This document shows positions 12,141 to 23,076 of a stretch of DNA of 64,000 nucleotides, piece after piece. How positions within the stretch are numbered: position 1 is the first letter of the stretch; each line of letters opens with the position of its first letter. This DNA comes from Macrothele yani (Eukaryota; Arthropoda; Arachnida; Araneae; Macrothelidae): the NCBI GenBank assembly GCA_039090855.1, contig CM077002.1:87548194-87612193 (forward strand), in the 5' to 3' direction. The notes beneath the pieces are model-generated. The model was not told the origin of the DNA and searched no databases. It saw nothing but the letters and a program-made list of their open reading frames with translations. The position numbers and the translations under genes are program-made.

Positions 12141-12456
12141 TTTTTTACAAGAAATGAATATTTAGATTTTATATTTAGCGATTGATAGGGAAAATGTAGA
12201 GGTACCGATACCTAAATTAGGCAACAAATACTAAGCGATGGCCTCATTGCCACATTTATGAAGAAACTAATTGAACTATAAAACTTGGTCAGATGCATTA
12301 TTTCTTAAAAAGAAACTGATTAATCAGTGCATCCTTACAGTTTTCACGCATGGAGCATAGACATGGACCTGAACTAAAATAGACATACAGTGTTGCAGCC
12401 AACTGAAAGTAGCATGTCGAGATGCATGTTTGATATTACCAGGAAATATACAAATA
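12141..12456 (+). mobile_element. old RTE LINE fragment interrupted by a Tc1 insertion
   Basis: Diverged copy of the RTE segment at about 13965-14290: ACAAGAAATGAATATTTAGA, AGCGATTGATAGGG, GAAGAAACTAATTG and CAACTGAAAGTAGCATG all align in order with the younger copy. The alignment ends at ACCAGGAAATA, exactly where the next Tc1-like element starts at TA. It is much more degraded than the LINE copies downstream. Confidence 0.7.
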
Positions 12457-13877
12457 CACTGCTGGCCACCCAAAATGTAACACCAAGAAGGAAGTATCCG
12501 ATTGGCCTGAAATTCGCAGCATGCGTCACCCGCGAGAGGACATGCAAACGATTGGCATTGCAGGGCATATGCAAATGATGTGCGCCCGGCACGCCACCGA
12601 GAAGCAGTATAAGAAGGCTGCACAGAAGGCGGGGTGTAAGTAGAGGAAGTGTGTTGTGCTGCCGGACCTGCGCGTGGGAAGCTTCCTGATGCCTCGTCGC
12701 AGAATACGGCAGTCATTCCAGCACGTTTTGGAGTTCGACTGAGGACGAATAGTGGTTATCGCGACAGCGGTTTATCGTACCGAGACATCGGCGCTCGTGT
12801 GGAACGACATCCAGCCACAGTGAGGCGAGTATGGATTCGGTGGGTGCAGGAGGTACGGACGGACCGACGTGAGTGATTGCTGTAGCCGCGGCACACCACC
12901 GAACGAGAGGACCGGCATGTTGTGCGGCGGGCATTGACGGCTCGCACCGCCACATCACGAACGTTAGCGCAGGAATTAGGGTGTGTTGCGCAACAACCTG
13001 TGTCAGCACGTGCCGTTCGACGTGGTCTGCAGGAGCGGGAACTTGTCGCACGGCGCCTATTGCTCCGATTGCCATTGACGTTACACCACCGGCGAGTGCT
13101 GTGGCAGTGGGCCGTTGAACGCCGCATCTGGACTACGGAATGGTACGACATTGTCTTTTCGGACTAATCCCGTTTCTGCCTGCAACACCACGTTGGTCGG
13201 ATCCGCGTGTGGCGGCGCTGCGGCGAGAGACTGTATGACGCCTGCATTATGCATCGCCATATCGGTCCGTCGCCTGGCGTTATGGTTTGGGGCGCAATTG
13301 GTTATGACACCTGCACCCCTCTCACCGCTCTGGTACGCATCGCCGGTACACTCAACAGCCACCGCTTCATCTCCGACGTTTTTGAACCTGTAGTCCTCCC
13401 TTACCTGCAGGACCTGCCAGCGGCCACGTTTCAACAGGACAATGCGTGCCCGCACGTGGCACGCATCGTGCAATAATTCTTCACGACCCACCAAGTGTTA
13501 CTGCTGCCGTGGCCTGCCTGTTCTCCCGATATGTCGCCCATCAAACACGTCTGCTCGCTGATCGGCAACTGAGTCGTCCGGCAAGCACCACCCGCAGCGT
13601 ACATGACCTTGTTGAACTGTGGCAACATGGCAGCCTGATGAATAGTAGCAACGTGTGGAAGCAGCCTGGACCAACCTACCCCAAGCCCACATCCAAAGCC
13701 TCTTTCGTTCGATGCCGCGGCGTGTAGCGGCCGTTATTGCCAGCCGTGGGGCCCCATGAACTGTTGATGTTTGCGTGTTTTACAAGTCGCACAGGCCTGT
13801 GCGCTCAATCGTTTCATCTTTGTATCTGTTGTTATGTGTCCAGTAAATCTGGCTTTGCTATCTCGTGTCCTTCTTGG
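12457..13877 (+). mobile_element. Tc1-like transposon, family T3, 3' terminal repeat truncated
   Basis: Left terminus CACTGCTGGCCACCCAAAAT follows TA (12455-12456). The matching right terminus should begin with a CTTCTTGG segment; only GTCCTTCTTGG remains (13867-13877) before the sequence switches directly to RTE LINE. About 33 bp of the right terminal repeat are missing. It sits in the older LINE fragment 12141-12456. Confidence 0.85.
12689..13759 (+). pseudogene. Tc1-type transposase pseudogene (family T3)
   Basis: Start at 12689 reads MPRRRIRQSFQHVLEFD and then hits a stop; the helix-turn-helix GLSYRDIGARVERHPATVRR continues in another frame. Further segments read SRTLAQELGCVAQQ, LPLTLHHRRVLWQWAVERRI and WYDIVFSD (first Asp), where the frame breaks again inside what should be SDESRF. 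The catalytic core resumes with PGVMVWGAIGYD and FQQDNACPHVARIVQ (second Asp), then an in-frame stop. The Glu segment is recoverable out of frame (SPDMSPIKHVCSL), with Glu replaced by Lys. The C-terminus RRVAAVIASRGAP ends at the stop 13757-13759. Several frameshifts and the lost catalytic Glu make it dead. Confidence 0.82.
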
Positions 13878-14632
13878 CAGAGTATGATCCAAGAACTTGG
13901 TGACAAGAGTAAAGAAGTGGGATTAAAAATGAACTTTCAGAAGACAAAAGTGATGTTCAATGCTTTTACAAGAAAATGGAGATTTATCGATTGATGGAGA
14001 AAAGCTGGAGATACCAGGCACGTACGTTTATCTTGGACAGCAGATATCAAGTGAGGGTCACATTGGTGAAGAAATTAATCGGCGTACAAAACTTGCCTGG
14101 AGAGCTTTTGGAAGAAACAGCATAATTTTCAAGAGCAATATGCCATTATGTCTTAAAAGAAAAGTGTTTGATCAATGCATCCTTCCAGTGCTTACGTATG
14201 GTGTAGAGACGTGGACCGTAACTAAAAGAGACATACAAAGACTGCAGTCAACTCAAAGTAGCATGGAGAGGTGCATGCTTGGTGTAACCAGGAGAGATAA
14301 GAAGAGGAACTCGTGGATCCGAAAAATGACAAAAGTGGAAGACATCATGATCAGAGTTAAATCCCTGAAATGGCAGTGGGCTGGACATACTGCCAGAAGG
14401 ACAGAACATCGATGGACAGCCGAAATTTTAGATTGGATTCCAAAGGACAGGAAAAGACACAGAAGAAGACCACATGGAAGATGGGTGGATGAAATTCGAA
14501 AGCATGCAGGGATGACATGGAGGAGACTGGCACAAGACAGACCGTTGTGGAGGAAACTTGGGGAGACCTTCGTCCAGCAGTGGATTGAAAATGGTTGACA
14601 ATGATGATGATGATGATATATATATATGTAAT
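13878..14632 (+). pseudogene. RTE-clade LINE, 3' portion (end of reverse transcriptase to 3' tail)
   Basis: Begins inside the reverse-transcriptase thumb-proximal segment (KMNFQKTKVMFNAFTR) with no 5' part. After one frame shift at about 13975 it continues to the stop at 14596-14598: GTYVYLGQQIS, RRTKLAWRAFGR, LPVLTYGVETWT, KWQWAGHTARR, RRPHGRWVDEI and a WRKLGETFVQQWIENG end. These are standard C-terminal landmarks of RTE/BovB-like LINEs. The stop is followed by (TGA)n and (TA)n microsatellite, the usual RTE 3' tail in place of poly-A. It abuts the truncated Tc1 on its left and another copy's 5' region on its right. Confidence 0.88.
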
Positions 14633-14784
14633 GGTTAGGTGATGCGTAACATCGCAGCCTCTCCTTGACAAATGTCAACCCCGCCTTCTCATGGTGCATC
14701 CTATTCCCACTAAAGGGGCTCTGACGACCGCCAATAGCGGTATAACTATACCATCGGGATTAGAAGAAATGCTATCCCACACTC

Positions 14785-15024
14785 TTTTTTTTTTTTTTTT
14801 TTTTTTTTTTGTTAAAGGTTTAACGACTACCATGAGCAACTCAATGGGCTATAAGCCAATAAGCAGTCGCCCATCCCTAATTTAGGGCCACTGGTTCCAG
14901 TGAAGGGAGAGAGCCAGTGCCGTAAGACAAACAAAACATCCATGCCTCACCGGGATTCGAACCCGGACCCCTTTCGGTCGAATGATCAGAGGCCATCACT
15001 TAGACAACTGCGCCACAGGGGCGG
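14785..15024 (-). mobile_element. tRNA-derived SINE (family S1) with 13-bp target duplication
   Basis: On the minus strand a tRNA-like head has an A box (TGGCGCAGTTGTCTAAG) and B box (GGTTCGAATCCC). A ~130-bp body follows, ending in an A tail (T run at 14785-14810 on plus). The flanks CTATCCCACACTC at 14772-14784 and 15025-15037 are identical, a classic target duplication. It is inserted in the 5' region of an RTE LINE. Other S1 copies lie at 34011, 35378, 40410 and 63795. Confidence 0.92.
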
Positions 15025-15163
15025 CTATCCCACACTCACCAATCCGCTTGGACAGCGTGGTGAGTTATGGCCAAACCGCGCCAAAATGACTCCACAACTT
15101 AAATCATGACCCTCGGTCTCCGGCAGCTGGAATGTACCTGGCCGCTGCCTTGGCCAGTGTGAC

Positions 15164-17424
15164 ATGAAGGCAGAGGGTGCTAAGAATCCCCGGAGGACCG
15201 GACTAGGCTGCCATCTGATGATGACCTTGGCTGCGTATAATGGACGCTCCCTATCTTCTGATTCAAGGCTTCATGAATATGAAAAGGAACTACAAAGGAT
15301 CAAGTGGGACATCGTCGGGCTAAGTGAGGTAAGGAGAAAAGGAGAAGATCTCATTGAACTGAAAAGTGGACATCTCTTCTACTATCGTGGGACAGATACT
15401 GGCAGAACTAGTGGTGTTGGATTTATAATAAACAAGAAACTGAAGGATAAAGTTGTAGAAGTTGAAAGTTCCTCTGACAGAGCTGCACGACTCGTTATCC
15501 AACTCTTGAGAAGGCCCAGATTATTCAAACTATTGCACCCACCACAAGTCATCCTGAAGAAGAAATTGAAGAAATTTATGCAGAAATTCGTGATCTAAAT
15601 AATAAAGGTAAGCAGCACTTGAAGATAATTATGGGAGATTTCAATGCAAAAATAGGGCAACGGCAACGTAATGAGACTTCAGTAGGTAAATTCGGTCACG
15701 GCAACAGAAACTAGCGTGGAAATGCTCTTGTAGAGTTTGCAGAGGCAGAAGGATTTTTCATCTTGAACTCCTTTTTCAAGAAAAAGCCACACTGGAAATG
15801 GACATGGAAACATCCAAATGGATGGCAAGTGAAATTGATTTTATTATGTGTAACATAAAATTCATCATAGAAGACTGCAGTGTGCTAAACAAGTTCAACA
15901 CAGGTAGTGACCATAGATTGGTGAGATGTAAGATGCACCTCGATACTAAACTCGAAAGTGGCAAGCTCATAAGACAAACAAAATGTATTGACATAACCAA
16001 CCTTAAAAAACACCATAATACTTTCAAGTTGGAACTGAAGAACAGATTCTCTGCTTTAGAAGGCCTAACATCGGAAGAAGTGGATATTTCTGAAGTTAAC
16101 AGAAAAGTAACCAAAGCTCTTATGGAAACAGCAACAAAATTAGCTGGGTCTAAGAACAAGTTGCATGTGAACAAATTATCAGGAAAAACCAAAATGTTAA
16201 TGCAAAAAAGAAGAGATGAGGACAACTAAAGAAGATGTTACTTCCAAAGTGGAATATATAGAGCTATGCAAGACAGTACGAAAAAGTATCACTGAAGACG
16301 TAAGAAAATTCAACTGTGAACTAGTGAGGAAAGCAATTGAAAACAACCAAAGCCTAAAGATAGCAAAGGGATATCTCAGTAAGGGAAGAAAACAGATTAT
16401 GGCACTGAGAAAAGAAGATTATTCTGTAACAAGAAACAGAGGCGAAATTTTGACAAGAGTGAAAGATTTCTACTCCAAATTATATGAAAGGGATGATACA
16501 TGCACTCCAGACATCATGAAAGGTACCAGTGCCAGAGTTCTTCCAGTCCTCCCAGCATAAGTTGCACATGCAATCAAGAACATGAAGCGGGGAAAAGCTC
16601 CAGGAGAAGATGGAATTACTGTAGACATCATACAAGAAGCAAGTGGAGAAATCGAAACAGTACTCGTCCAAATTTTCACTCGATGCCTCAATAAAGGGAA
16701 GATTCCTGAGTATTGGAACAACGCTACATTGATCCTGCTACATAAAAAAGGTGACATTGAGGATCTCAGGAACTACAGACCTATCAGCCTCCTGTCAGTG
16801 GTTTATAAAATATTAACTAAAGTTCTTTCACACCGTTTGAAGGTAACACTGGACATGGCTCAATCGAGAGAGCAAGCTGGATTCAGGAGTGGCTACAGCA
16901 CAATAGATCATATCCACGTACTGAGAGAACTAATTGAAAGAGCGAGGGAATATGAACTTCCATTATGCATGGCTTTTATCGATTATGAAAAGGCCTTTGA
17001 TTCAGTGAAACCATCAGCAGTTACAGTGGCTTTGAAATCCTGTGGTATTGAAGATGCATACATTAATATTATTAATAACATCTATGAAAATGCAAGTGCA
17101 AAGATTCGGCTGTTTGAAAATACAACACACATAAAAATTGGAAAGGGTGTGAGACAAGGTGACACCATGTCTCCGAAGCTCTTTAATGCCACATTGGAAA
17201 ATGTCTTTCAATCACTGAACTGGGAAAACAAAGGGATAAAGATTAATGGAGATTATCTAACCCACCTTCGTTTTGCTGATGACGCAGTCATTTTTGCAAC
17301 TACCCCATCAGAGCTGCAGAGTATGATCCAGGAACTTGCTGACAAGAGTAAAGAAGTGGAATTAAAAATGAACTTTCAGAAGACAAAAGTGATGTTCAAT
17401 GCTTTTACAAGAAATGAAGATTTA
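15164..17424 (+). pseudogene. RTE-clade LINE, endonuclease plus reverse transcriptase, 3' truncated
   Basis: Likely start at 15218 (MTLAAYNGRSL). The apurinic-type endonuclease domain shows AAYNGR (Asn), IVGLSEVRRKG (Glu), IIMGDFNAKIG (Asp/Asn) and TGSDHRLV (Asp-His). The reverse transcriptase shows NYRPISLLSVVYK, QAGFRSGYSTIDH, FIDYEKAFDSV (motif A), GVRQGDTMSPKLFN (motif B) and LRFADDAVIFA (motif C), all with catalytic residues intact. Breaks: a frameshift near 15500, a stop near 15712, a frame change near 16220 and a stop at 16558-16560. It ends abruptly at about 17424, ~20 codons past KMNFQKTKVMFN, where an unrelated mariner begins. In life it would make a nicking endonuclease and reverse transcriptase for target-primed insertion. 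Confidence 0.92.
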
Positions 17425-18442
17425 TATTCTTCATTCCTTGGAAGAAGAAACTTTTCGGCTGCTGCCAAATCCAGGTCTGCACCACTTCCTTAACCTCATA
17501 ATCACAGATGAACCTGCGACAGCATAGGGTCTCTTTAAGTGGATTGAAAGCCAGATGATCGCATGGTTCCAGATCAGGACTGTAAATGAGATGTGGAAGA
17601 CATTCAAACCGCAGTTGTTGCATTGCTCCGCTTTTGCGACCACTAAATGGGGACATGCATTGTTATGGTGCAGCAAGGCTGAATTTGACAGTATTCCTCT
17701 TATTTTTCTGCGAATTGCAGGTTTCAGTTTGTCTCTAAGCACAGCACAGTATGTTGCACTGGTCACAGTTCGTCCGTGTTCCTGAAAATGCGTCAGGATA
17801 AGACACTTCATATCCCAGAAGAAGGTCGGCATGATTTTCTTGCCGGAGGGCTGTCGTTTGAATTTATTCTTTACTGGAGAAGACGGGTGTTCTCACTGCA
17901 TGCTTTCTCTCTTGCTTTTATATTCACAGTGATGAACCCATGTCTTGTCGCCGGTGACAATCCTCTCCGAAACGCTCGAATCTTTTTAATAACGTTTCAT
18001 GAATTGGATCGCAACCTCCACGTGCTGTTATTTGTGCAGATCAGTAAGCTATTTGAGTGCTCAATTTGCGCAAACTTTACGGTACCTCAAATCATCATGT
18101 TCTATGGCGCGTGCGGATCCATAGCTGATATCGAAATGTGCAGCAACAACGGGCAACGTAATCTGTCGGTCTTTTTTTGATTAAGACATTCACCCTGTCG
18201 ATTCGGGCTGGTGTGCGCGATGTTGACGGCCAACCAAATCGAGCTTCATCGGTTGAACTTGTACTTCCCGCTTTAAACCTTTCTACCCATTCAAAATCTG
18301 TTCGTTAAGTCATGGTGTTTTCACTTTCGTATTGAGCTAATGTACTTAGGTGAATTTCAGCAGGTTTCACTCCCTATGCCCGAAAAAATCTCACTACGGC
18401 GCTTTGTTCAACACTGGTGCAATCCCGCAGCAGAGCACCCAT
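17425..18442 (-). pseudogene. mariner-type transposase pseudogene, C-terminus truncated
   Basis: Minus-strand reading. N-terminus near 18442 gives SVEQSAVVRFFRA, then GVKPAEIHL and WVERFKAGSTS, the helix-turn-helix region of mariner (SETMAR-like) transposases. The catalytic domain gives GDKTWVHHCEYKSKRESMQ (first Asp), KLKPAIRRKIRG, LLHHNNACPH (second catalytic Asp replaced by Asn) and SPDLEPCDHLAF (third Asp). The protein stops at about FFQGMKN, where sequence changes to RTE LINE at 17425; normally ~40 more residues follow. Stops and frameshifts occur throughout. No terminal repeat is visible at the LINE side, so this end is truncated. Confidence 0.82.
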
Positions 18443-19240
18443 ATTTATTTCACCATGGTCTCAACTGGACTAACGGCAGAGCGCTGCGCTGTGTGTGTTT
18501 GAACTACCCATAAGAACATGTTGTATTCCGTCAGCTTCTATCCGTTGCGGATACCATGTAACTTCCAAATCTCAGTTACTTTTTGATTTACCTGCGTATA
18601 CATTTCTCTAGGGGTTAGAAAATAGTGATAAAAGGAAATCTTTATGTAAGAGAGGGAGATCTTTCAACTTCTTCGTATTTATTGTTTTGCGGTCAGTAGG
18701 AGGGTTTTACGATGCGTGTGAGGGTGAAAAATGGTTTGATGGCGTGAATCTGAGGACTCTTGATTTCTGAGTGGTTAAGGGAGGAGGTTTAGCTGTTTAC
18801 CACCGTAAGAAGAGGATATCTCAGAGCACCAGTGAAGGAGAACGTGTGGAAAAAATGGAGAAAAAATTAGAACCGAAGAAAGGGAGTTAAAAGATTCAAA
18901 ATACGACATCAGTAACTCCGATGCTGTTACGATGATCCAAAGAAAGGACCAAAAGAGTAAACTAAAAAAATAAATACCCTACTCAAAAGAATTAGGGGAA
19001 CCAAGAGATATTGTAAGGAAAGTCATGTGTGTGCCTCATGTTGTTGAACGCAAAATATTATTTTTATGTAAGATACAGTAGAATATTCAATGATATAGGC
19101 AAGAAAAAGCACATTAGCGAATTTTTATGCAATATTATCATTTAATGCACATCAATGCGATATGTTATACGTATACAACAATACGCAAATATGCACAACA
19201 AGAAAAAATGATTTTTTGAAGGCGGTAACTGACCTATTGC
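18443..19240. other. spacer with no recognisable gene
   Basis: Only short frames. The first ~100 bp may include the missing 5' untranslated part of the mariner. An A-rich purine stretch (about 18820-19000) and scattered ATG codons do not give any recognisable protein. Confidence 0.5.
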
Positions 19241-19249
19241 AGGGTGTGT

Positions 19250-20260
19250 GTTCCACTCGAACGGCTAAGACCACTGCACACCTTTGGGGGCATGGACCTG
19301 ATGAGATTTTTGGGGTGTCTTCGCCAATCCTTAACCAAGGCAGTCTCCAATCTACAAAGAGTCAACGGAAGTACCGCCGGCCGAGCTGCAATACGTCTTC
19401 CAAGTGCGTCCTAGGCATGTTCAATTGGATTTGTCAGTTGAGCATACTGGCAACCCCATACGCTGGATTCTCTCCTCTTTAAGTATGCTGTTCACTAGCC
19501 GAGCTGTATGAGGTCGAGCGTAATCGTCCACGAAAAGGAACGAATCATCGACGGCTGCAGCATACGGAATGACACCAGGTCTGAAAATCTCGTCTCTCTA
19601 TCGCTGAGCCGTCAGACTATCGTTTCGGATGACATACAGGTCCGTACGTCCACCAATACTTAGGCTTTCCCAGACAATCAATCCATGTCTGTCGCAATGT
19701 GATGTTTTTTGCATAGAAGCTAGATTATTTCGCGTGCAAGTTTCTCTCCAGATAAGAACTCGTCGATTGTCGGACTCCAGACTGAATCTCGACTCATCAG
19801 AAAAGGGGACTTGACTCCACTCGTCGTGACTCCAACCACGAAGTTCCGCAGCTCAGCTTCTACGAACCGTATGGCGTCGTCCGGTTAAAGGGACTCGCCC
19901 CATTAGCCTACGTGCATAAAGGACACCTTGGTGAAGGTGATTGTTAATAGTTTGAGTTGACAACCTGTGTCCTGTTGACACGAAGAGCTTTCGCCGGAGT
20001 TGAGTATCATTTCCCCGTCTGTTTCGACGGCCTGTTGACACAAGGAGCTCTTCCTGGTGCTGAGTATCATTTTGCCGTCTGTTTTGACGGACTGTTGCCA
20101 AAAGATAACGGTCGTTCCTGGTTTTAGTTTCACGTGGACGGCCTTGACCTTGGTTTCTTCGAACACTTCCCGTATTTTGGAATTGTGTCCACAGTCGGAA
20201 AATAATGTTTCCTGACACTTCAATGCAAGGGTGCTAAAAGGGAATTTGCCTCCCGCGTGC
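19250..20260 (-). pseudogene. Tc1-type transposase pseudogene (family T4) with in-frame duplication
   Basis: Minus-strand reading. The N-terminal part near 20218-19853 reads LWTQFQNTGSVRRNQGQGRP, then a region with RQND/TQ repeats, then QTINNHLHQGVLYARRLMGR and VPLTGRRHTVRR. Downstream, broken frames give a DESRFSLESDNRRVLIWRE-like segment (first Asp), a SIGGRTDLYV segment and FLFVDDYARPHTARLV (second catalytic segment). The Glu segment near 19430 is unreadable. It is heavily mutated. A 60-bp perfect-length tandem duplication lies in the helix-turn-helix linker (separate entry). It is followed on its right by the T1 copy that starts at 20336. Confidence 0.75.
19971..20090. repeat. 60-bp tandem duplication inside a transposase frame
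   Basis: Units 19971-20030 and 20031-20090 are both exactly 60 bp and about 83% identical, starting CCTGTTGACAC and ending GTTTYGACGG. Each encodes 20 residues on the minus strand (one reads NDTQHQEELLVSTG, the other NDTQLRRKLFVSTG), so the duplication keeps the frame. Confidence 0.85.
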
Positions 20261-20335
20261 AAGGCCCGGTGTTTCTTTCAGAACTTTTTGGTGGGGGGGT
20301 GAAACCTTAGAGGGAGCGAGTTTCCATTTGCCATA

Positions 20336-21992
20336 TACACAGTCGTGTCAAAATAATATGACCACCCCTGGAATCACACTGTACGCGCCCAGGCGCGTCT
20401 CAGAGTGCACGTGACAAGGTCGGCCACACGGAGATATAAGCGGCCAGCCGGGACAGATGAGCCGTAGTGCGTTACGTGATCACAATGGGCAGAGGTAGTG
20501 ATTTGACGGACGTTCAAAAGGAATTATCATCGGCTACAGCGCCAATGATGGAAGCATCTCAGAAACAGCAGACTTCGTGTGCTGTTCGCGAGGTACTGTA
20601 CTAAGAATGAACCGTTAGCACACCAAGTACCTCCAGACGTCATAACTGTGAAGCCTCAAAAGAGAACGTCGCCTCCGTCGACTGGTAAAGGGTAATCGAC
20701 GAGCAATAGTGCATCAATTTGTGAAAACACAAATTTGTCCTTGACGGAGATCGAAAACGCGCCCCCTCACTCCGGAGTACGTTGCTCTCTCAACTAAGCG
20801 ACACGGATGGAATGTATCGCTGCAGATTTGTCGTCTTGGCACATGCTTTAACCTCTGTAGTACGCCACATCATCTCTTTCTTAATCTTTTTTTTAAGCGA
20901 AGAACGAATTTTTATTAATTCTAGCCGATGTGTAGAACAAACATCACACATTTTGAAGAACCCAACTGCCGTACATGCATTTTTACGTTCATACGCCAAT
21001 GTGAAAACACAAGTTTGTCCGTGACAGGATCATGTCCGTGACAGGATCATGTCCGTGACAGGATCATATCCGCGCCCCCTCGTTCCTGAGTAAGTTGCTC
21101 TTCCAACTAAGCTGCACGGACGGAATGTATCGCTGCAGATTTGTCGTCTTCACATGTGCTTTAACCTCTGTAGTACATCACAAATTGACCACGCAAATGA
21201 ACGCTAGGGCACACAGGTACGGATCCCCGATAATAGTAGAGCGAACCCTGTTACGCATGGTCTCCGGAGTCGACGCTGCGTCAAGGTGCCCATGTTAACT
21301 CAGGTCCATCGGCAATGACACCTGCAGCTCACATAGGACTACCGTCATTGGCAGTGGAAGAGTGGGAAAAGTTGCCTTCTCCGACGAATCGAGGCTTCTA
21401 CTCCACAGAAGTGACGGGCGGTGGCGGATACGGCTTCAGACACACCAGAACCAACATCCGGACACGTTTGTCGGTCAAGTTCAGACCGGCGGTGGTAGTA
21501 TGCATGTCTGGGGGACATTTTCCTGGTATGATCTGGAACCGCTGATACCACTTGATGGGTCCCTGAACGCCAATGGCTACCTGTCCATCCTCGCTGACCA
21601 CATACATCCCTTGATGTTGGACGTTTACCCTGGCGGTGATGGTGTCTACCAACAAGACAATGCACCGTGCCGCGTAGCTAAGGAGCTGTGTGACTGCTTC
21701 CAGGAACATGACAGCGATGTCTCCGTTTTCCTTGGCCGGCGAATCCCCGACCTCAATTCCATAGAGCACTTGTGGGACTATTGGGATCGGCAGGTTCGAC
21801 GTGCCGACCGACAACCATCTCATCTCCGGGACCTTCGTGCTCTGCTGCAGTCCGAATGGGCACGAGTGCCTCGGGAAACCTTCCAGGGCCTCATTGCGTC
21901 CATGCCACGCCGTCTCGCCGCTGTCATCCGGGCTAAGGTTGGTTATTCCCATTATTACGTAAGTGGTCATATTATTCTGATACGATTGTGCA
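20336..21992 (+). mobile_element. Tc1-like transposon, copy 2 of family T1, with both ends
   Basis: Left end TACACAGTCGTGTCAAAATA and right end (reverse complement) TGCACAATCGTATCAGAATA match for about 30 bp, through AATATGACCAC. TA lies outside both ends (20334-20335 and 21993-21994). The 1.66-kb length includes a ~470-bp SINE insertion. It gives the reference structure for the decayed T1 copy at 5990-7158. Confidence 0.88.
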
Positions 21993-22006
21993 TATGCTGT
22001 ATATAA
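20485..22006 (+). pseudogene. Tc1-type transposase pseudogene (family T1), split by SINEs
   Basis: Start ATG 20485-20487 reads MGRGSDLTDVQK, with a frameshift within 15 residues. The helix-turn-helix continues out of frame, and the linker is interrupted by a SINE pair at about 20716-21183. The catalytic half is one long frame from 21362: VAFSDESRLLLHRSDGRW (first Asp), GSMHVWGTFSWYDLEPL, VYQQDNAPCRVAKEL (second Asp), PDLNSIEHLWDYW (Glu), and the end SMPRRLAAVIRAKVGYSHYY. All three catalytic residues are present. The normal stop seems lost, so the frame runs into the terminal repeat. Confidence 0.85.
20716..21183 (-). mobile_element. pair of short tRNA-like SINE copies (family S2) inside a Tc1 element
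   Basis: Two ~165-bp related blocks, 20716-20873 and 20998-21183, share GCGCCCCCTC, the tRNA-like arm (minus strand TTAGTTGGAAGAGCAAC, an A-box match) and a GGAATGTATCGCTGCAGATT segment followed by TGTCGTCTT. The spacer at 20874-20997 is unrelated AT-rich DNA. The second block carries a 17-bp unit (ATGTCCGTGACAGGATC) repeated three times. Removing 20716-21183 restores collinearity with the other T1 copy (GTGCA-CAATTGACNA-GCAAAT). The B box is weak, so the SINE call is moderate. Confidence 0.55.
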
Positions 22007-22571
22007 TTTTTAAGTACTATATTTACATTAATTTGCTACTATAATTATTTTTTGTTGAAAGAGCGTACCAGATCTTTCTGGAACAAATAAACTTCAATGT
22101 TTGTGACAGGTCCCGCTGGGTTCGATCTGCCACTAGGCCTTACGGAATCCGAATCTCTCAAACGGGCCTGACGTAGGTTCTTTTGAGTGCCGATGAGTTG
22201 AATTCGACCGTTGAAATACTGGAACGTGTAGTCAGCAATTCTTAAGATCTACGATAATGAGGCACTCCAATAACAAGTCCTTGGTTAGACGAGACAAAAT
22301 TTAATAGATGAAAGAATAAGTTCCGTTCGATTGGCTATCTCCACGTGCCAACAAGTTTACAGCTAGCGAACACTTCACTCTCTCACCGAAATCCCGGAAA
22401 ACCCTCCGCCACGTGGACTTGAGTCGTTCCGTCTAAAACACCGGCCGATCTCTTATCGCCGAAAAACTCTGACCCCACCGTCAGTGAAAATGAAAAACCC
22501 CGAGAGGTATAACTGACACTCTCTGCGTAAAAACACGACGTCGAACTCCGTGGAAGGTGAAACGCGTAATA
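21993..22571. other. spacer with no recognisable gene
   Basis: No coding signal of known type. Around 22130-22240 a sequence resembling a tRNA-like primer region (GGTTCGATCTGCCACTAGGCC on both sides of a 20-nt limit) is suggestive, but has no matching partner and is not called. Confidence 0.4.
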
Positions 22572-23076
22572 GATCATATGTAGAGGATTTTAGGCAGGGA
22601 GTGTCTAACCCCAGGTCTTAAACAACCCTTAGAAATAGGAAGCTAGGAGATTTGGGCTAGAGTGCCCGATAGGAAAGAGACACGGAAGTGAGGTAGAAAG
22701 GTGGAGAAAGACGCCCTTATTTGTTACCGGGGGGCCTGACGGCGGCCCCATTCGACGCACGTTAGTGAAACGCGAAAAGCCTCTCTAGCGAACGTGTCGC
22801 TTCCTTTTATATCCTTAATCTTCTCCCCCCCCCTCCTCCTTTCCGCCTCTGGAAATCCTATTGGTGTAGAGTTAGCCGTTCACCGGAAGTGGTGACCTTG
22901 ACCTCGGGTACTGGCCCCCGGTAATAAATAAGGGCGTCTTCCTCCCCCTTTCTACTTCGCTTCCATGTCACTTTCCTATCGGGCGCTCTAGCTCAAATCT
23001 CCTAGCTTCCTATTTCTAAGGGTTGTTTAAGACCTGAGGTCAGACACTCCCTTCCTAAAATCCTCTACATATGATC
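22572..23076. mobile_element. foldback element with 165-bp inverted repeats
   Basis: 22572-22736 and 22913-23076 are near-perfect inverted repeats of 165 and 164 bp. They start GATCATATGTAGAGGATTTT at the outer edge and end at a C/G run. The 176-bp centre is GC-rich, with CCCCCCCC and GGAAGTGGTGACC segments. No coding capacity. The size, long arms and absent gene fit a non-autonomous foldback transposon. The target duplication is unclear because the arms are followed by GATCATGATC-like sequence. Confidence 0.85.
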
